Position numbers and translations under genes: made by a program
Assembly (NCBI RefSeq): GCF_009870825.1
Contig: NZ_WTWY01000003.1
Location: forward strand, 310,001-374,000
Length of the DNA: 64,000 nt
Source: Paenibacillus sp. USDA918EY
GTDB taxonomy: Bacteria; Bacillota; Bacilli; Paenibacillales; Paenibacillaceae
Direction: 5' to 3'
Notes under the pieces: model-generated
Told to the model about the DNA's origin: nothing
What the model saw: only the letters and a program-made list of their open reading frames with translations
Database searches by the model: none
In this document: positions 8,821 through 17,099 of the stretch, in pieces
Position numbering within the stretch: position 1 is the stretch's first letter
Layout of the letters: each line of letters opens with the position of its first letter

Positions 8821-8841
8821 GAACGATCACCTCCAACAATT

Positions 8842-8869
8842 TTCAAATTGGTATCGATACCAATTTGAA
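8842..8869. promoter_or_regulatory. LacI-type operator O1, 28-bp perfect palindrome
   Basis: The sequence from 8842 to 8869 equals its own reverse complement, with core ATTGGTATCGATACCAAT centred on CG. This is the classical shape of a LacI-family operator. It lies 22 bp before the TTG of the first permease gene, where a bound repressor would block transcription. The LacI gene at 1525-2547 in the same operon is the likely binder (inference). Confidence 0.85.
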
Positions 8870-8983
8870 CAAACATAATCCGCATGTTTCGCTTTACCCT
8901 TTTCGCCGTCTGGCGGCGATTCCGGCATCGTGCAATGAACGAACGGCCGGGCGGATGCATCCGGCAAAACGTTGGGTTCGAAC

Positions 8984-9001
8984 ATTGGTATCGATACCAA
9001 T
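8984..9001. promoter_or_regulatory. LacI-type operator O2
   Basis: This is an exact second copy of the 18-bp core ATTGGTATCGATACCAAT. Its centre is 137 bp from that of O1, close to a whole number of helical turns, so DNA looping between the two is possible. The remaining sequence of the 395-bp gap (8821-9215) shows no gene; a terminator for the decarboxylase gene lies at 9155-9188. Confidence 0.85.
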
Positions 9002-9154
9002 TTCATCTTGGAACGTCTTCTCTTGTTGTCCCAGCCTCCTTGTCGCTTATTCCTCCTTAAGCTTAAGGACCGAATGTTAAATCCGTTCCGTATTCCTGTT
9101 AACGGGAAGGGCGATTTTTGTTCGGGCAACGTAAGAAACCGCCGAAACAAAAAA

Positions 9155-9188
9155 AAGATCCCACGGCTTTGCATCGCCATGGGATCTT
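9155..9188 (-). terminator. Terminator of the UbiD gene
   Basis: A 12-bp stem (9155-9166 with 9177-9188, one G-T pair) is followed on the minus strand by a run of eight T. It lies 28 bp after the decarboxylase stop codon. Confidence 0.9.
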
Positions 9189-9215
9189 ATCTCCAAGTCA
9201 TTTTTTAAGTCGATG

Positions 9216-11072
9216 TCATTTCAGTTTCACGTTTTCCAAGCTTGCGCCCTTCGCAAAAAAACGCTCGATGTTTTTTTCCACGCCCGGGTCGGGCACAAGC
9301 GGCGGCGCCTGATGCGGTTTGATGCGGGCGTCGATGATCATGTTGTCGCAGCCCCAATGCTTGTGCTCGAAGCCGCTGTTTACGCCGTGCATGTCGTGCG
9401 ACGGGTTGCTGCGCGTAAACGTCACCCACAGGAAATTGGACAACGTGTCGGAAACGAACGTACTGTCGTCGCACAACACGATCATCGGGCAGCCTTCAAG
9501 CGGGCCTTGGGCCGCCAACGCTTCGCTCAAAGCTTTCATTTCCCGCTCCGCCTTGTCGTAACTCTCGAAAGCAGGGCCTTGAATCGCAACGACGCCCGGC
9601 ATGACCAGACGCGGATTTTCATAGCCGCGCAAACCTTTTAGCCCATCGGGCGCTTCGCGGCATAATTCCCGCTTGGCATCCCCGTATGCCGCCAAAACCG
9701 CCTTGCTGCCCGTGTTTAAGCCGGTTCCCGAATAATCGAGCGTGTCGATCGTCGTATTCGTATAAAAATGAATGTCCCGGCGCAGATCGATCCGCTCCAA
9801 AATATAAGTCATAAATCCGACGATATCATGGGTATCGAGCGGGCGCTTTTCTTCGGCGGTAATAAACAGGTATTTGGCGAGGCTCAACTGTCCCGTTCCC
9901 AAAATCCGGTTCGCCAGCGTCAGCATCTCCGTCGGCTGCTTCACGCGCTGGAAAGGCGTATACCGCTCGCTGCCGATGGCCAACAAAAGCGGGTGAACCC
10001 CGGCCGCGTCGACGGCATGCACTTCCTTGACCCCCGGAATTTCCTGCTTGATCGCGTCGCCCGTCAGCTCGTGAATAAGCTCCCCGAACGCCGTATCCTC
10101 CTGGGGCGGACGCCCGACGACGGTGAACGGCCAAATCGCGTTTTGCTTCGCGTACACTTTATGGACCTTCATCACCGGAAACGGGTGCGTCAGGCTGTAA
10201 TAGCCCAAATGGTCGCCGAACGGCCCTTCCGGTTTCGTGTCGTCCGGGTAAATGTCGCCGGTAATGACAAAATCGGCGTCATGGCTGATGCAATAGCCGT
10301 CGACGTAGCTGTACCGGAAACGGCGCCCGGACAAAAGACCCGCAAACAGCATTTCGCTCAAGCCTTCCGGCAAAGGCATGACCGCCGAAAGCGTATGGGC
10401 CGGAGGACCGCCGACAAAGATGCTCACTTTTAAAGGCTCTCCCTTTTTGCTTGCCTTTGCCTGATGAACGCCGATGCCGCGATGGATCTGGTAATGCAGG
10501 CCGATTTCGTGATCCGGTTCGTAGTCGTTGCCGCTGAGCTGAATCCGGTACATGCCCAAATTGGAGTTCATGAGCCCCGGCTTGTCCGGGTCTTCGGAAT
10601 ACACCTGCGGCAAGGTCACAAAAGCGCCCCCGTCCATCGGCCAGTGCCGGATCTGAGGCAGGTCCGAAATCCGGATTTCCCGAAAGCCGGCGGGGACGCC
10701 GCTTCCTTTTTTCATCGGCAAAGCCTTCAACGCTCCGATGCCGTTCCCGATATTTTGAAAGGGATGCTTCAGCGCCTTCATCGGGTCGTCGCGCAGGGCA
10801 ATGATCTTTTGGGTGCGATCCCAGGTGCTCCGGAACATGAACTTGCTGCGCGCAATATCGCCGAACAGGTTGGAAACCGCCTTAAATGCCGAGCCTTTGA
10901 CGTTTTCGAACAATAAAGCGGGGCCGCCCTCCTCGTATACCTTCAAATGAACGGCGGCCATCTCCAAATAAGGATCGATTTCTTCTTTGATCCGGACCAA
11001 ATGTCCGTGTTTTTCAAGGTCAACGATGCATTCTTCCAAATTCCGATACAATGGTATGACTCCAATCTCCAT
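9216..11072 (-). CDS. UbiD family decarboxylase
   Basis: This 618-residue protein belongs to the UbiD family of prenylated-FMN-dependent (de)carboxylases, which act on aromatic or alpha,beta-unsaturated acids. Family features include the start YRNLEECIVDLEKHGHLVRIKEEIDP, the metal/cofactor region MYRIQLSG with EIGLHYQIHRGIG, and the stretch TKPEGPFGDHLGYY with the catalytic Glu/Arg surroundings. It is longer than the roughly 480-residue phenolic-acid type and close to the long forms that include the menaquinone (futalosine) decarboxylases. The SD is weak. It is a single-gene unit with its own terminator. No ubiX-like flavin prenyltransferase gene is nearby. Confidence 0.9.
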   Translation of the reverse strand: MEIGVIPLYRNLEECIVDLEKHGHLVRIKEEIDPYLEMAAVHLKVYEEGGPALLFENVKGSAFKAVSNLFGDIARSKFMFRSTWDRTQKIIALRDDPMKALKHPFQNIGNGIGALKALPMKKGSGVPAGFREIRISDLPQIRHWPMDGGAFVTLPQVYSEDPDKPGLMNSNLGMYRIQLSGNDYEPDHEIGLHYQIHRGIGVHQAKASKKGEPLKVSIFVGGPPAHTLSAVMPLPEGLSEMLFAGLLSGRRFRYSYVDGYCISHDADFVITGDIYPDDTKPEGPFGDHLGYYSLTHPFPVMKVHKVYAKQNAIWPFTVVGRPPQEDTAFGELIHELTGDAIKQEIPGVKEVHAVDAAGVHPLLLAIGSERYTPFQRVKQPTEMLTLANRILGTGQLSLAKYLFITAEEKRPLDTHDIVGFMTYILERIDLRRDIHFYTNTTIDTLDYSGTGLNTGSKAVLAAYGDAKRELCREAPDGLKGLRGYENPRLVMPGVVAIQGPAFESYDKAEREMKALSEALAAQGPLEGCPMIVLCDDSTFVSDTLSNFLWVTFTRSNPSHDMHGVNSGFEHKHWGCDNMIIDARIKPHQAPPLVPDPGVEKNIERFFAKGASLENVKLK

Positions 11073-11298
11073 GAGAGTTTGTTCCAGCTTATGACTGGTC
11101 GTGCGAAAATACGTTTATTTTAGTTAAAACAAAACTCAGGATGGATGTCAAACGATAACCGCACTTACCGATCTCCAAGGACGGCATGTTCATCATTTTG
11201 TAAAATCGGCGCCCGTCGAAGGGCTATTCATCGTCTTCAAAAATGTTCCTTTCGTTCAACATGCCTTTAGAAGCCGGTTCGCATGTCTTCCGGTCCCC

Positions 11299-11928
11299 TC
11301 ATATTTCGTTATACGTCACGAATTCGCCAATCGGCTTGCGGTATCCGCGCGGCCTTTGCTTTTCCGTGTTTTCTTTTCCGATCGTAATCATCATAACGGG
11401 GACGTAACGGTCCGGAATGTTCAGACCCTGCCGCAGCCGTTCGGGATCAAAACCGATCATCGGGCACGTATCCCAGCCTTTGTCCTTGGCGATCAACATG
11501 AACAGCATGGCGGACAGGCTCGCGTTGCGGATCGCCTCATCCCGTTTGAACGTGTCGCCGCCCTCCTCGTACATGCGGGTAACGTCCGCAACCGCGGCGT
11601 CGAATTCGAATTGGTCGATGACACCCAGGTTCAACAATCCTTCGTTGATCTGCCCGACATTGCGGTAAGCTTCGAGATCCCCCAGCACGACGATGGCGGC
11701 GGAACTTGTCAGCACCTTGTGCTGCTTGTTTGCAGCCTCGTAAATGACGTTGTTTTTGATCCCGGGATCGGTAACCGCCAAATAATGCGTATGCTGCAAA
11801 TTAAAAGCGGAAGGCGCAAATTTGACGAGATTAAACATGTCTTGAAGCTCCTGCTCGCTGATCCGGATATCCGGATGGAACGTATTGGCTGACCTTCTGG
11901 CCTGCACCAAATCTTGGAATTGGCTCAT
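11299..11928 (-). CDS. Nitroreductase family protein
   Basis: This 209-residue FMN-dependent oxidoreductase of the nitroreductase superfamily shows the N-terminal cofactor motif ARRSANTF, the LVKFAPSAFNLQ segment, and the C-terminal region MIGFDPERLRQGLNIPDRYVPVMMITIGK. The ATG at 11928 follows AGAGGAGT; the upstream extension has no family similarity. Such enzymes reduce nitroaromatics, quinones or related electrophiles with NAD(P)H. It appears to be a single gene; no clear terminator was found in the 226 bp before the UbiD gene. Confidence 0.9.
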   Translation of the reverse strand: MSQFQDLVQARRSANTFHPDIRISEQELQDMFNLVKFAPSAFNLQHTHYLAVTDPGIKNNVIYEAANKQHKVLTSSAAIVVLGDLEAYRNVGQINEGLLNLGVIDQFEFDAAVADVTRMYEEGGDTFKRDEAIRNASLSAMLFMLIAKDKGWDTCPMIGFDPERLRQGLNIPDRYVPVMMITIGKENTEKQRPRGYRKPIGEFVTYNEI

Positions 11929-12041
11929 GTCAATGACTCCTCTATGTATATTTTCACTGACCAAATATTGCTTATTTTGTGTCACTAGCTTAATAAAAGT
12001 AAGTATTTAAGTCAAGGGGATAGCTTCCAGCCATCGGCTAA

Positions 12042-12083
12042 AAAAGCCACCCGCGAAATTCAAATGATTTCGGGATGGCTTTT
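12042..12083 (-). terminator. Terminator of the LysE-type gene
   Basis: A 17-18-bp imperfect stem flanks a short loop, with AAAAGCCA on the left arm and TGGCTTTT on the right. A T-run follows on the minus strand. The hairpin sits 30 bp after the transporter stop codon and could also act in the other direction. Confidence 0.88.
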
Positions 12084-12112
12084 GGGCATGGTTGCACAAA
12101 ATCTTTTCAGTG

Positions 12113-12730
12113 TTAAACCAGCTTAAACAGCTTCAAAGCAATGTAAACGGCGACGCCCCAAATGACCAGGGCCGACAGCTTGTTGATAACGATTAACAAC
12201 CGGCCGCCGGAATCCACCTTTCCGACCATTTTTCCCGCGATCGCCAAAGCGAAAAACCAGATCCAGGATACCGCTATCGTGGAGACGGTAAACAGCAGTT
12301 TGTCCAAGCCTGCATAACCGAGCGAGCTCGTCCCGATCACGCCGACCGTGTCGAGGATGGCATGAGGGTTCAGAAGGGATACCGACATCGCAAACATCAT
12401 TTGCTTTTTGGGCGACATCGCCGCTTCACGCCGATCCAGGCCGGCAGGTTTGCTTTTCCAGATCGACCACCCCATGTATAGCAAAAAAGCGAGCCCGACG
12501 ATGAAGATGGCCGTTTGCAGCACGGGAATCGTAAACACGACGACGGACACGCCGAGGACGGCAAGCAGGATAAGCAGCGTGTCGCAGCATGCGGCCGTAA
12601 CGATGACCGGTATGGTTCCCCTTAGTTTCGGCTGCGATGCGCCTTGATTAAACACAAACACATTTTGCGCCCCAAGCGGAAGTATGAGCCCCAAAGCCAG
12701 CAGAAATCCATGAATGATTGCAGTAAGCAT
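12113..12730 (-). CDS. LysE/ArgO family amino-acid exporter
   Basis: This 205-residue membrane protein has the LysE superfamily signature near the N-terminus (LALGLILPLGAQNVFVFNQG). It has about six hydrophobic segments and the conserved SLLNPHAILDTVGVIG segment. Family members export basic amino acids such as lysine and arginine and are usually controlled by a LysR-type regulator (ArgP/LysG). None is adjacent here. The ribosome-binding site (GAGGATT) is modest. It is transcribed alone with its own terminator. Confidence 0.92.
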   Translation of the reverse strand: MLTAIIHGFLLALGLILPLGAQNVFVFNQGASQPKLRGTIPVIVTAACCDTLLILLAVLGVSVVVFTIPVLQTAIFIVGLAFLLYMGWSIWKSKPAGLDRREAAMSPKKQMMFAMSVSLLNPHAILDTVGVIGTSSLGYAGLDKLLFTVSTIAVSWIWFFALAIAGKMVGKVDSGGRLLIVINKLSALVIWGVAVYIALKLFKLV

Positions 12731-12872
12731 GCGGGCAACAATCCTCTTTCTGTCATAGTGTCAAAAATCATGTAACCTATATCCTATCACGCAATTCCCG
12801 ATCTGTGTATAGCCGATTCGGATCAAACCGCATCGTCCGGATATCCGCTCTAGACTGTACCACAAGCCAAGG

Positions 12873-12904
12873 AAAAAAGCCCCGGCATTGTGCCGGCGGC
12901 TTTA
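12873..12904 (-). terminator. Terminator of the acyl-CoA dehydrogenase-like gene
   Basis: A GC-rich stem (AAAGCC..CCGGCA with TGCCGGCGGCTTT) is followed by a T-run on the minus strand. It begins about 20 bp after the stop codon of the gene. Confidence 0.85.
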
Positions 12905-12922
12905 GGGTGTATGATTCCGCGC

Positions 12923-14116
12923 TTAGGAGCGGTTTTCCGCATCCTGAATGGCGCGATGGGCGAGCATGGCCATGACGGAGTCGTCCATCGGCGGGTTATG
13001 CAGGCCGGCGCGGACGTCGCGGTACATCCGCTCGAGCGGCAGGCTGCGCGATAAACTCGAACCGCCCACGATCCGCATGGCCAAATCGACGATGCGGATC
13101 GCTGCATTCGTCGCCACTGTCTTCGCGAGGCCGAGCTCCGGCTTCATGGAAGCGCGCTCCCCGGGCAAGCGGTCCCAGCGGTCGGCGACGCTGTACAGCA
13201 GCGTACGGGCGGTGATCCGCTCCCGCTCCATCTCCCCGATTTTCTGCCGGATATGCGGCAGCTCCGCTATCGGTCCGGGCAGGCTGCTCGGCCGGTAGTC
13301 CGCGGCAAATTTCACCGCAAAGTCGCGCGCCGACCAAGCAATGCCCAAATAACAGGCGGGGATGTGCAGCAGTGCGCCGCCATGATCGGACGTTTCCGCC
13401 CCACCGTTCGGGACTCCTTCGCACGAGTCGATCCGTGCCTCCTCCGGCACGAACACCCCGTCCAGAAGCAGGTCATGGCTTCCGGTTCCCCTCATGCCAA
13501 GCGTATCCCACGTTTCGTCGATGCCGACGCCGGGACCTTTGCGGGCGAAAAACGTGCCGATCCTTTCCTCATCCTCGACGAAAGCGGTGACCGTAAACTG
13601 ATCCAGCACCGGAATGAGCGAGCAGAACGTTTTGCGGCCGGTTAATACGTAACCGCCTTCGGTTTTTGTCGCCGCCGTTTGCGGGCGGCCGCCCCGGCTC
13701 GGGCTGCCCGTGGTTGGTTCGCTTGCGAACTGGTTGATCATCGCGCCCTTTTCCGCGACGCTTCGGCAAAAATCCTCGTACAGCTTCGGCGGCCACGACT
13801 GCTTGATTCTCATCTGCAGCACTTGGCTGACATGCCAGCCGACGGCCAGCGCCGTCGACCCGTCCCCTTTTGCCAGCCGCTCCTGCGCCAGCAGCATTTC
13901 ATATAATGACGCTTCTTCCCCGCCGAACTCCTCCGGCAGCGTCAGCGCCAAATATCCCGCTTCCCGCAAATCGTCAAAGTTTTCAAAGGGAAACGAGCCG
14001 TCGCGGTCATGGACTGCGGCCCGTCCCGCAAAGACCGCCGCGAGCCGGTCAGACCTTTCGGCGATTTTTTCTTCGCGCTCATTTCTTACAAACGGATCCG
14101 ATGACAAGGAATTCAT
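12923..14116 (-). CDS. Acyl-CoA dehydrogenase family flavoprotein
   Basis: This 397-residue protein has the three-part acyl-CoA dehydrogenase layout: an alpha-helical N-terminus with LTLPEEFGGEEASLYE, a beta middle domain (GRKTFCSLIPVLDQ, DTLGMRGTGSHDLLLDGVFVP), and a C-terminal helical domain with IRIVDLAMRIVGGSSLSRSLPLERMYRDVR. The C-terminal region resembles the DszC/SfnB-like branch, which are flavin-dependent monooxygenases or desulfurisation-type enzymes. It need not be a fatty-acid enzyme. The SD GGGGAG lies 8 nt from the ATG. It is a single gene with its own terminator; no electron-transfer flavoprotein genes are nearby. Confidence 0.88.
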   Translation of the reverse strand: MNSLSSDPFVRNEREEKIAERSDRLAAVFAGRAAVHDRDGSFPFENFDDLREAGYLALTLPEEFGGEEASLYEMLLAQERLAKGDGSTALAVGWHVSQVLQMRIKQSWPPKLYEDFCRSVAEKGAMINQFASEPTTGSPSRGGRPQTAATKTEGGYVLTGRKTFCSLIPVLDQFTVTAFVEDEERIGTFFARKGPGVGIDETWDTLGMRGTGSHDLLLDGVFVPEEARIDSCEGVPNGGAETSDHGGALLHIPACYLGIAWSARDFAVKFAADYRPSSLPGPIAELPHIRQKIGEMERERITARTLLYSVADRWDRLPGERASMKPELGLAKTVATNAAIRIVDLAMRIVGGSSLSRSLPLERMYRDVRAGLHNPPMDDSVMAMLAHRAIQDAENRS

Positions 14117-14335
14117 GCGGCATTCTCCCCTCTGCTGCTTTCATTCCTTTTATTGTATACCCTTTTAGTCGGAATTTCCAAAGCCGATAAGGATTTTTCT
14201 CCGAAAACGTTTCGCTAGGCCGAAAGCTGCCCGTCGTCCGCCATCCGATCAGGACAGCGATGCGGATTCCGGCTCGTAAGCTACTTAACAAAATCACCCT
14301 GGGTCCCGACGGCGAAGAGTAAACAAAAGACCAAA

Positions 14336-14367
14336 AAGCCGCAAACACAGGACGTGTTTTGCGGCTT
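14336..14367 (-). terminator. Terminator of amidohydrolase gene 1
   Basis: Arms 14336-14348 and 14354-14367 form a 13-bp stem with one bulge, followed by TTTTT on the minus strand. It lies about 40 bp after the amidohydrolase stop. The rest of the 289-bp gap 14117-14405 shows no gene. Confidence 0.87.
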
Positions 14368-14405
14368 CTGACTTCTTTTGCCTTTATATGAGAAACATGA
14401 AGATT

Positions 14406-15638
14406 TTATCGATCCCGTTCCAATGAACCGGCCACGATAGTCCCTTTGTACAGCGTTGCCGCCCTTTTGGACCTTCTGGCGATGGCTTCGGCGGAGCAAG
14501 AGGCCTCCACCAGGACGAGGCTCGCTTCATCCCCTGCTTTCGGCCATGCCTGGACCCCGGTTTCGTCCAGCGGCGTCAAGCCTCCCGTAATGTACCCCAA
14601 CGCCTGCCCGAGCGAACGCTCGTCCGACCAGCCCGAGATTTCGGCCAAGCGGCCAGCCCGTTCCATGATGTCCCCGTTTCCGAAGGGCGACCATATGTCG
14701 AATACGTTATCGCAGCCGACGGCAACCGAAACGCCGTGGTCATGCAGCAGGCGCACGGGCGGAAACTTTCGGCCCATCGGTACGCTCGTGATGATCGAAA
14801 TCCCCGCTTCCGCCAGCATATCCGCCATTTCGGCCGCCTGAGAGGCGGGAATATCCCCCAAGCTGAATGCATGGCTGACGGCGACCTTTCCTTGAAGTCC
14901 GGCTTCAACGGTAAGCTCCGCCAGACGTTTGATCGTAAAGATGCCCAGGCGGTCCGGGTCATGCAGATGCAGGTCGATGCCCGCATGTTCCTCGGCGGCG
15001 ATCGTCACCATTGCCTGGAGCGATTGTTCCAAGTCCCCGTCCACCGTCGCCGGGTCGACGCCGCCGACAAACGCGGCTCCGTTCCGCACCGCTTCCCTGA
15101 CCAGCTTCTCGGCGCCGGAACGAAGCAGTCCCTGCTGCGGAAAAGCCACGATCTCGCAGGACAGCTTGTCCTTGTACAAGCCCAATGCGTGCTGAATCTC
15201 CTCCAAATGCGAAAGCCCGACCTCCGGAAAAATGTCCACATGCGTGCGGATATGCGTTGCGCCCGAGCGGAGCGAAACCTCCAAATAATTCGCCGCGCTT
15301 TCCCGGATCGCGATCGTACGCGATGGGTCAAAGCTTTTCTCCTCGTCCAGCCGCCCGATAATCGACTTCACCGGGGTCACCGCCCTCCATCGGCCGCCAA
15401 GCAGCGTTTTGTCCAGGTGGCAGTGTTTTTCAATGAAAGAAGGCAGCGCCAGACGGAAGCCTGCGTCCAGCTGCGGCAGCCGATCCTCGATCGGGTCGTC
15501 CGCGGAAGCGATTTTCGTTATTTTTCCGTCTTCGATCAGAAGATGCCCCACTTCCGTCTTCGTGCCTGCGACGGCGTTATCCTCAACCCGATAGCCGCAC
15601 TCCAGGCGGACATTGATAAGCCAATAACGTTGTTCCAT
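14406..15638 (-). CDS. Amidohydrolase, cytosine-deaminase-like (paralogue 1)
   Basis: This 410-residue metal-dependent amidohydrolase is of the cytosine deaminase (CodA)/TrzA-like branch. Metal ligands are seen in KHCHLDKTLLGG (HxH), IDLHLHDPD and VSHAFSLGD, with a late catalytic Asp in VAVGCDNVFDIWSPFGNGDIM. It lies downstream of, and is closely related to, paralogue 2 (15688-16923) in the same order and orientation, so a tandem duplication is likely. The substrate is a cyclic amide, amidine or deaminated base of unknown identity. A divergent LysR gene beyond paralogue 2 is the probable regulator. Confidence 0.88.
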   Translation of the reverse strand: MEQRYWLINVRLECGYRVEDNAVAGTKTEVGHLLIEDGKITKIASADDPIEDRLPQLDAGFRLALPSFIEKHCHLDKTLLGGRWRAVTPVKSIIGRLDEEKSFDPSRTIAIRESAANYLEVSLRSGATHIRTHVDIFPEVGLSHLEEIQHALGLYKDKLSCEIVAFPQQGLLRSGAEKLVREAVRNGAAFVGGVDPATVDGDLEQSLQAMVTIAAEEHAGIDLHLHDPDRLGIFTIKRLAELTVEAGLQGKVAVSHAFSLGDIPASQAAEMADMLAEAGISIITSVPMGRKFPPVRLLHDHGVSVAVGCDNVFDIWSPFGNGDIMERAGRLAEISGWSDERSLGQALGYITGGLTPLDETGVQAWPKAGDEASLVLVEASCSAEAIARRSKRAATLYKGTIVAGSLERDR

Positions 15639-15687
15639 TGTCGATCATCCTTTCCGTGAGCCGCAGGGCTCCATAAATAAAATGGGT

Positions 15688-16923
15688 TTAACGAGCAGCG
15701 GGGATCGCCCCGGCAGCCAGACGGCCTTTAAAAAAGACCGCTACCCGCTGCGCCCTTCTGGCCACCGCTTCCGCCGAGCAGCTTGCATCCACGAACACGA
15801 CGCTTGCTTCATCCCCGACGCGCGGCCACGTTTGCTCTCCGCCCCGGTTCAGCGGCGTGACGCCACCGGTAATGCAGCCCAGCGTTTGTCCGAGTTCCAC
15901 TTCGTCCACGAAATGAAAACGTTCCGCCAAATTTCCCGCCTTTTCCAGCACGTCTCCCCTGCCGAACGGGGACCAATGGTCCGTAATGCTGTCGTCCCCA
16001 AGCCATACCTTCACGCCCCGCTCGTGGAGCAGCGGAATCGGGATCGTCCGCCCCAGCGGTACGGAAGAAGCGATCGAAATTCCCAAGCCGGCCAACCGTT
16101 CGGCGTGGGCCGCGGCTTTTTCCCGGGGGATATCGGCCAGCGCGAGCGCATGGCTGATGGTCACTCTCCCCTGCCAGCCGGCTTCTTCCGTCAAATCGGC
16201 CAGTCGCTGGAATGTAAAGAGGCCCAGATGCCCGCCGTCATGAATATGCAGATCGATGTCCGCATTCGCCTCCACCGCCAGCTCCATCGTGGTTTGCAGC
16301 GATTTTTCGACGTCGCCGTCCACGGTGGCCGGATCGACGCCGCCAACCAGCGACGCGCCGTTTCTGAGCGCTTCCCTCATGAGGGAAACCGATTGGCTGA
16401 GGAGCAGCCCGTGCTGCGGGAACGCCACGATTTCAATCTCCGCTTTTCCGATGAAGTCTTCCGCGGCTTGAAGCGTCGCTTCCAGGTTTTTCAGCCCGAT
16501 GGAAGGGTCGACGTTGCAGTGGCTGCGGATCCGCGTCGTTCCGGCTTGCAGCAGCAGCTCGATCAGCTTGCCTGCGCGTTCCCGGGCCACCGGAAGCTGC
16601 CTTGGGAGCAGCGCCCTTTCCTCTTCGAACCGCGTAAAAATGCCGTTCCTCGCGATGCTCGGGGCCTTCCACGGCCCGCCGTAGTAGGTTTTGTCCAAAT
16701 GGATGTGCATGTCCCGGAACGAAGGAAGCATCAGCTTGCCGTTCATATGCATTTTGGGCAGGTCGTCTTCGAAAACGAACGTTTCTTGTTCAATTTGCGC
16801 TATGGTTCCCTTCTCGACCCTGATGTGGTAGATGCCGGTTTCCGTCCCGGTTACCGCTCCGTTTTCCATTTGAAAGCCGGTTTCAAGACGGACGTGGGAC
16901 AGCCAAAAATGGTCGCTTCGCAT
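15688..16923 (-). CDS. Amidohydrolase, cytosine-deaminase-like (paralogue 2)
   Basis: This 411-residue protein aligns along its length with paralogue 1. It shares the metal motif DMHIHLDKTYYGG, the segment GASLVGGVDPATVDGDVEKSLQ, IDLHIHDGGHLGLFTFQRLADL, and the late region WLGDDSITDHWSPFGRGDVL. The ATG at 16923 is preferred over one at 16938 because the latter contains the ribosome-binding site (GGAGG) used by the former. It is the first gene of a two-gene unit facing away from the LysR gene. The different active-site neighbours suggest the pair handles related but distinct substrates (inference). Confidence 0.88.
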   Translation of the reverse strand: MRSDHFWLSHVRLETGFQMENGAVTGTETGIYHIRVEKGTIAQIEQETFVFEDDLPKMHMNGKLMLPSFRDMHIHLDKTYYGGPWKAPSIARNGIFTRFEEERALLPRQLPVARERAGKLIELLLQAGTTRIRSHCNVDPSIGLKNLEATLQAAEDFIGKAEIEIVAFPQHGLLLSQSVSLMREALRNGASLVGGVDPATVDGDVEKSLQTTMELAVEANADIDLHIHDGGHLGLFTFQRLADLTEEAGWQGRVTISHALALADIPREKAAAHAERLAGLGISIASSVPLGRTIPIPLLHERGVKVWLGDDSITDHWSPFGRGDVLEKAGNLAERFHFVDEVELGQTLGCITGGVTPLNRGGEQTWPRVGDEASVVFVDASCSAEAVARRAQRVAVFFKGRLAAGAIPAAR

Positions 16924-17099
16924 CGGTGTATCCTCCATTCTCTTCTAAGGAAGTTTGGATCCGTTAAAACTATCGGATTGCGTATAAACTATGCTAACAT
17001 GGGGGGTAACTATATGAAAAATATTTATTAAATTGCGATGATTAACTTTTTTCATATATATTTTTAGCAGAATGGATGCGAAGCATGGAGGGGAAAGGG
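16924..17099. promoter_or_regulatory. Divergent control region, amidohydrolases / LysR
   Basis: This is the 176-bp AT-rich gap between the divergent amidohydrolase and LysR genes. It contains several ACTAT elements (TAAACTAT, GTAACTAT), consistent with LysR-type activation sites, but no single T-N11-A box can be assigned with confidence. It holds no gene. Confidence 0.5.

Noticed and set aside
8827..9180. A 117-codon open frame on the minus strand between the importer operon and the UbiD gene
   Set aside because: It runs through both LacI operators and the UbiD terminator, has no SD, and shows no protein-like pattern.
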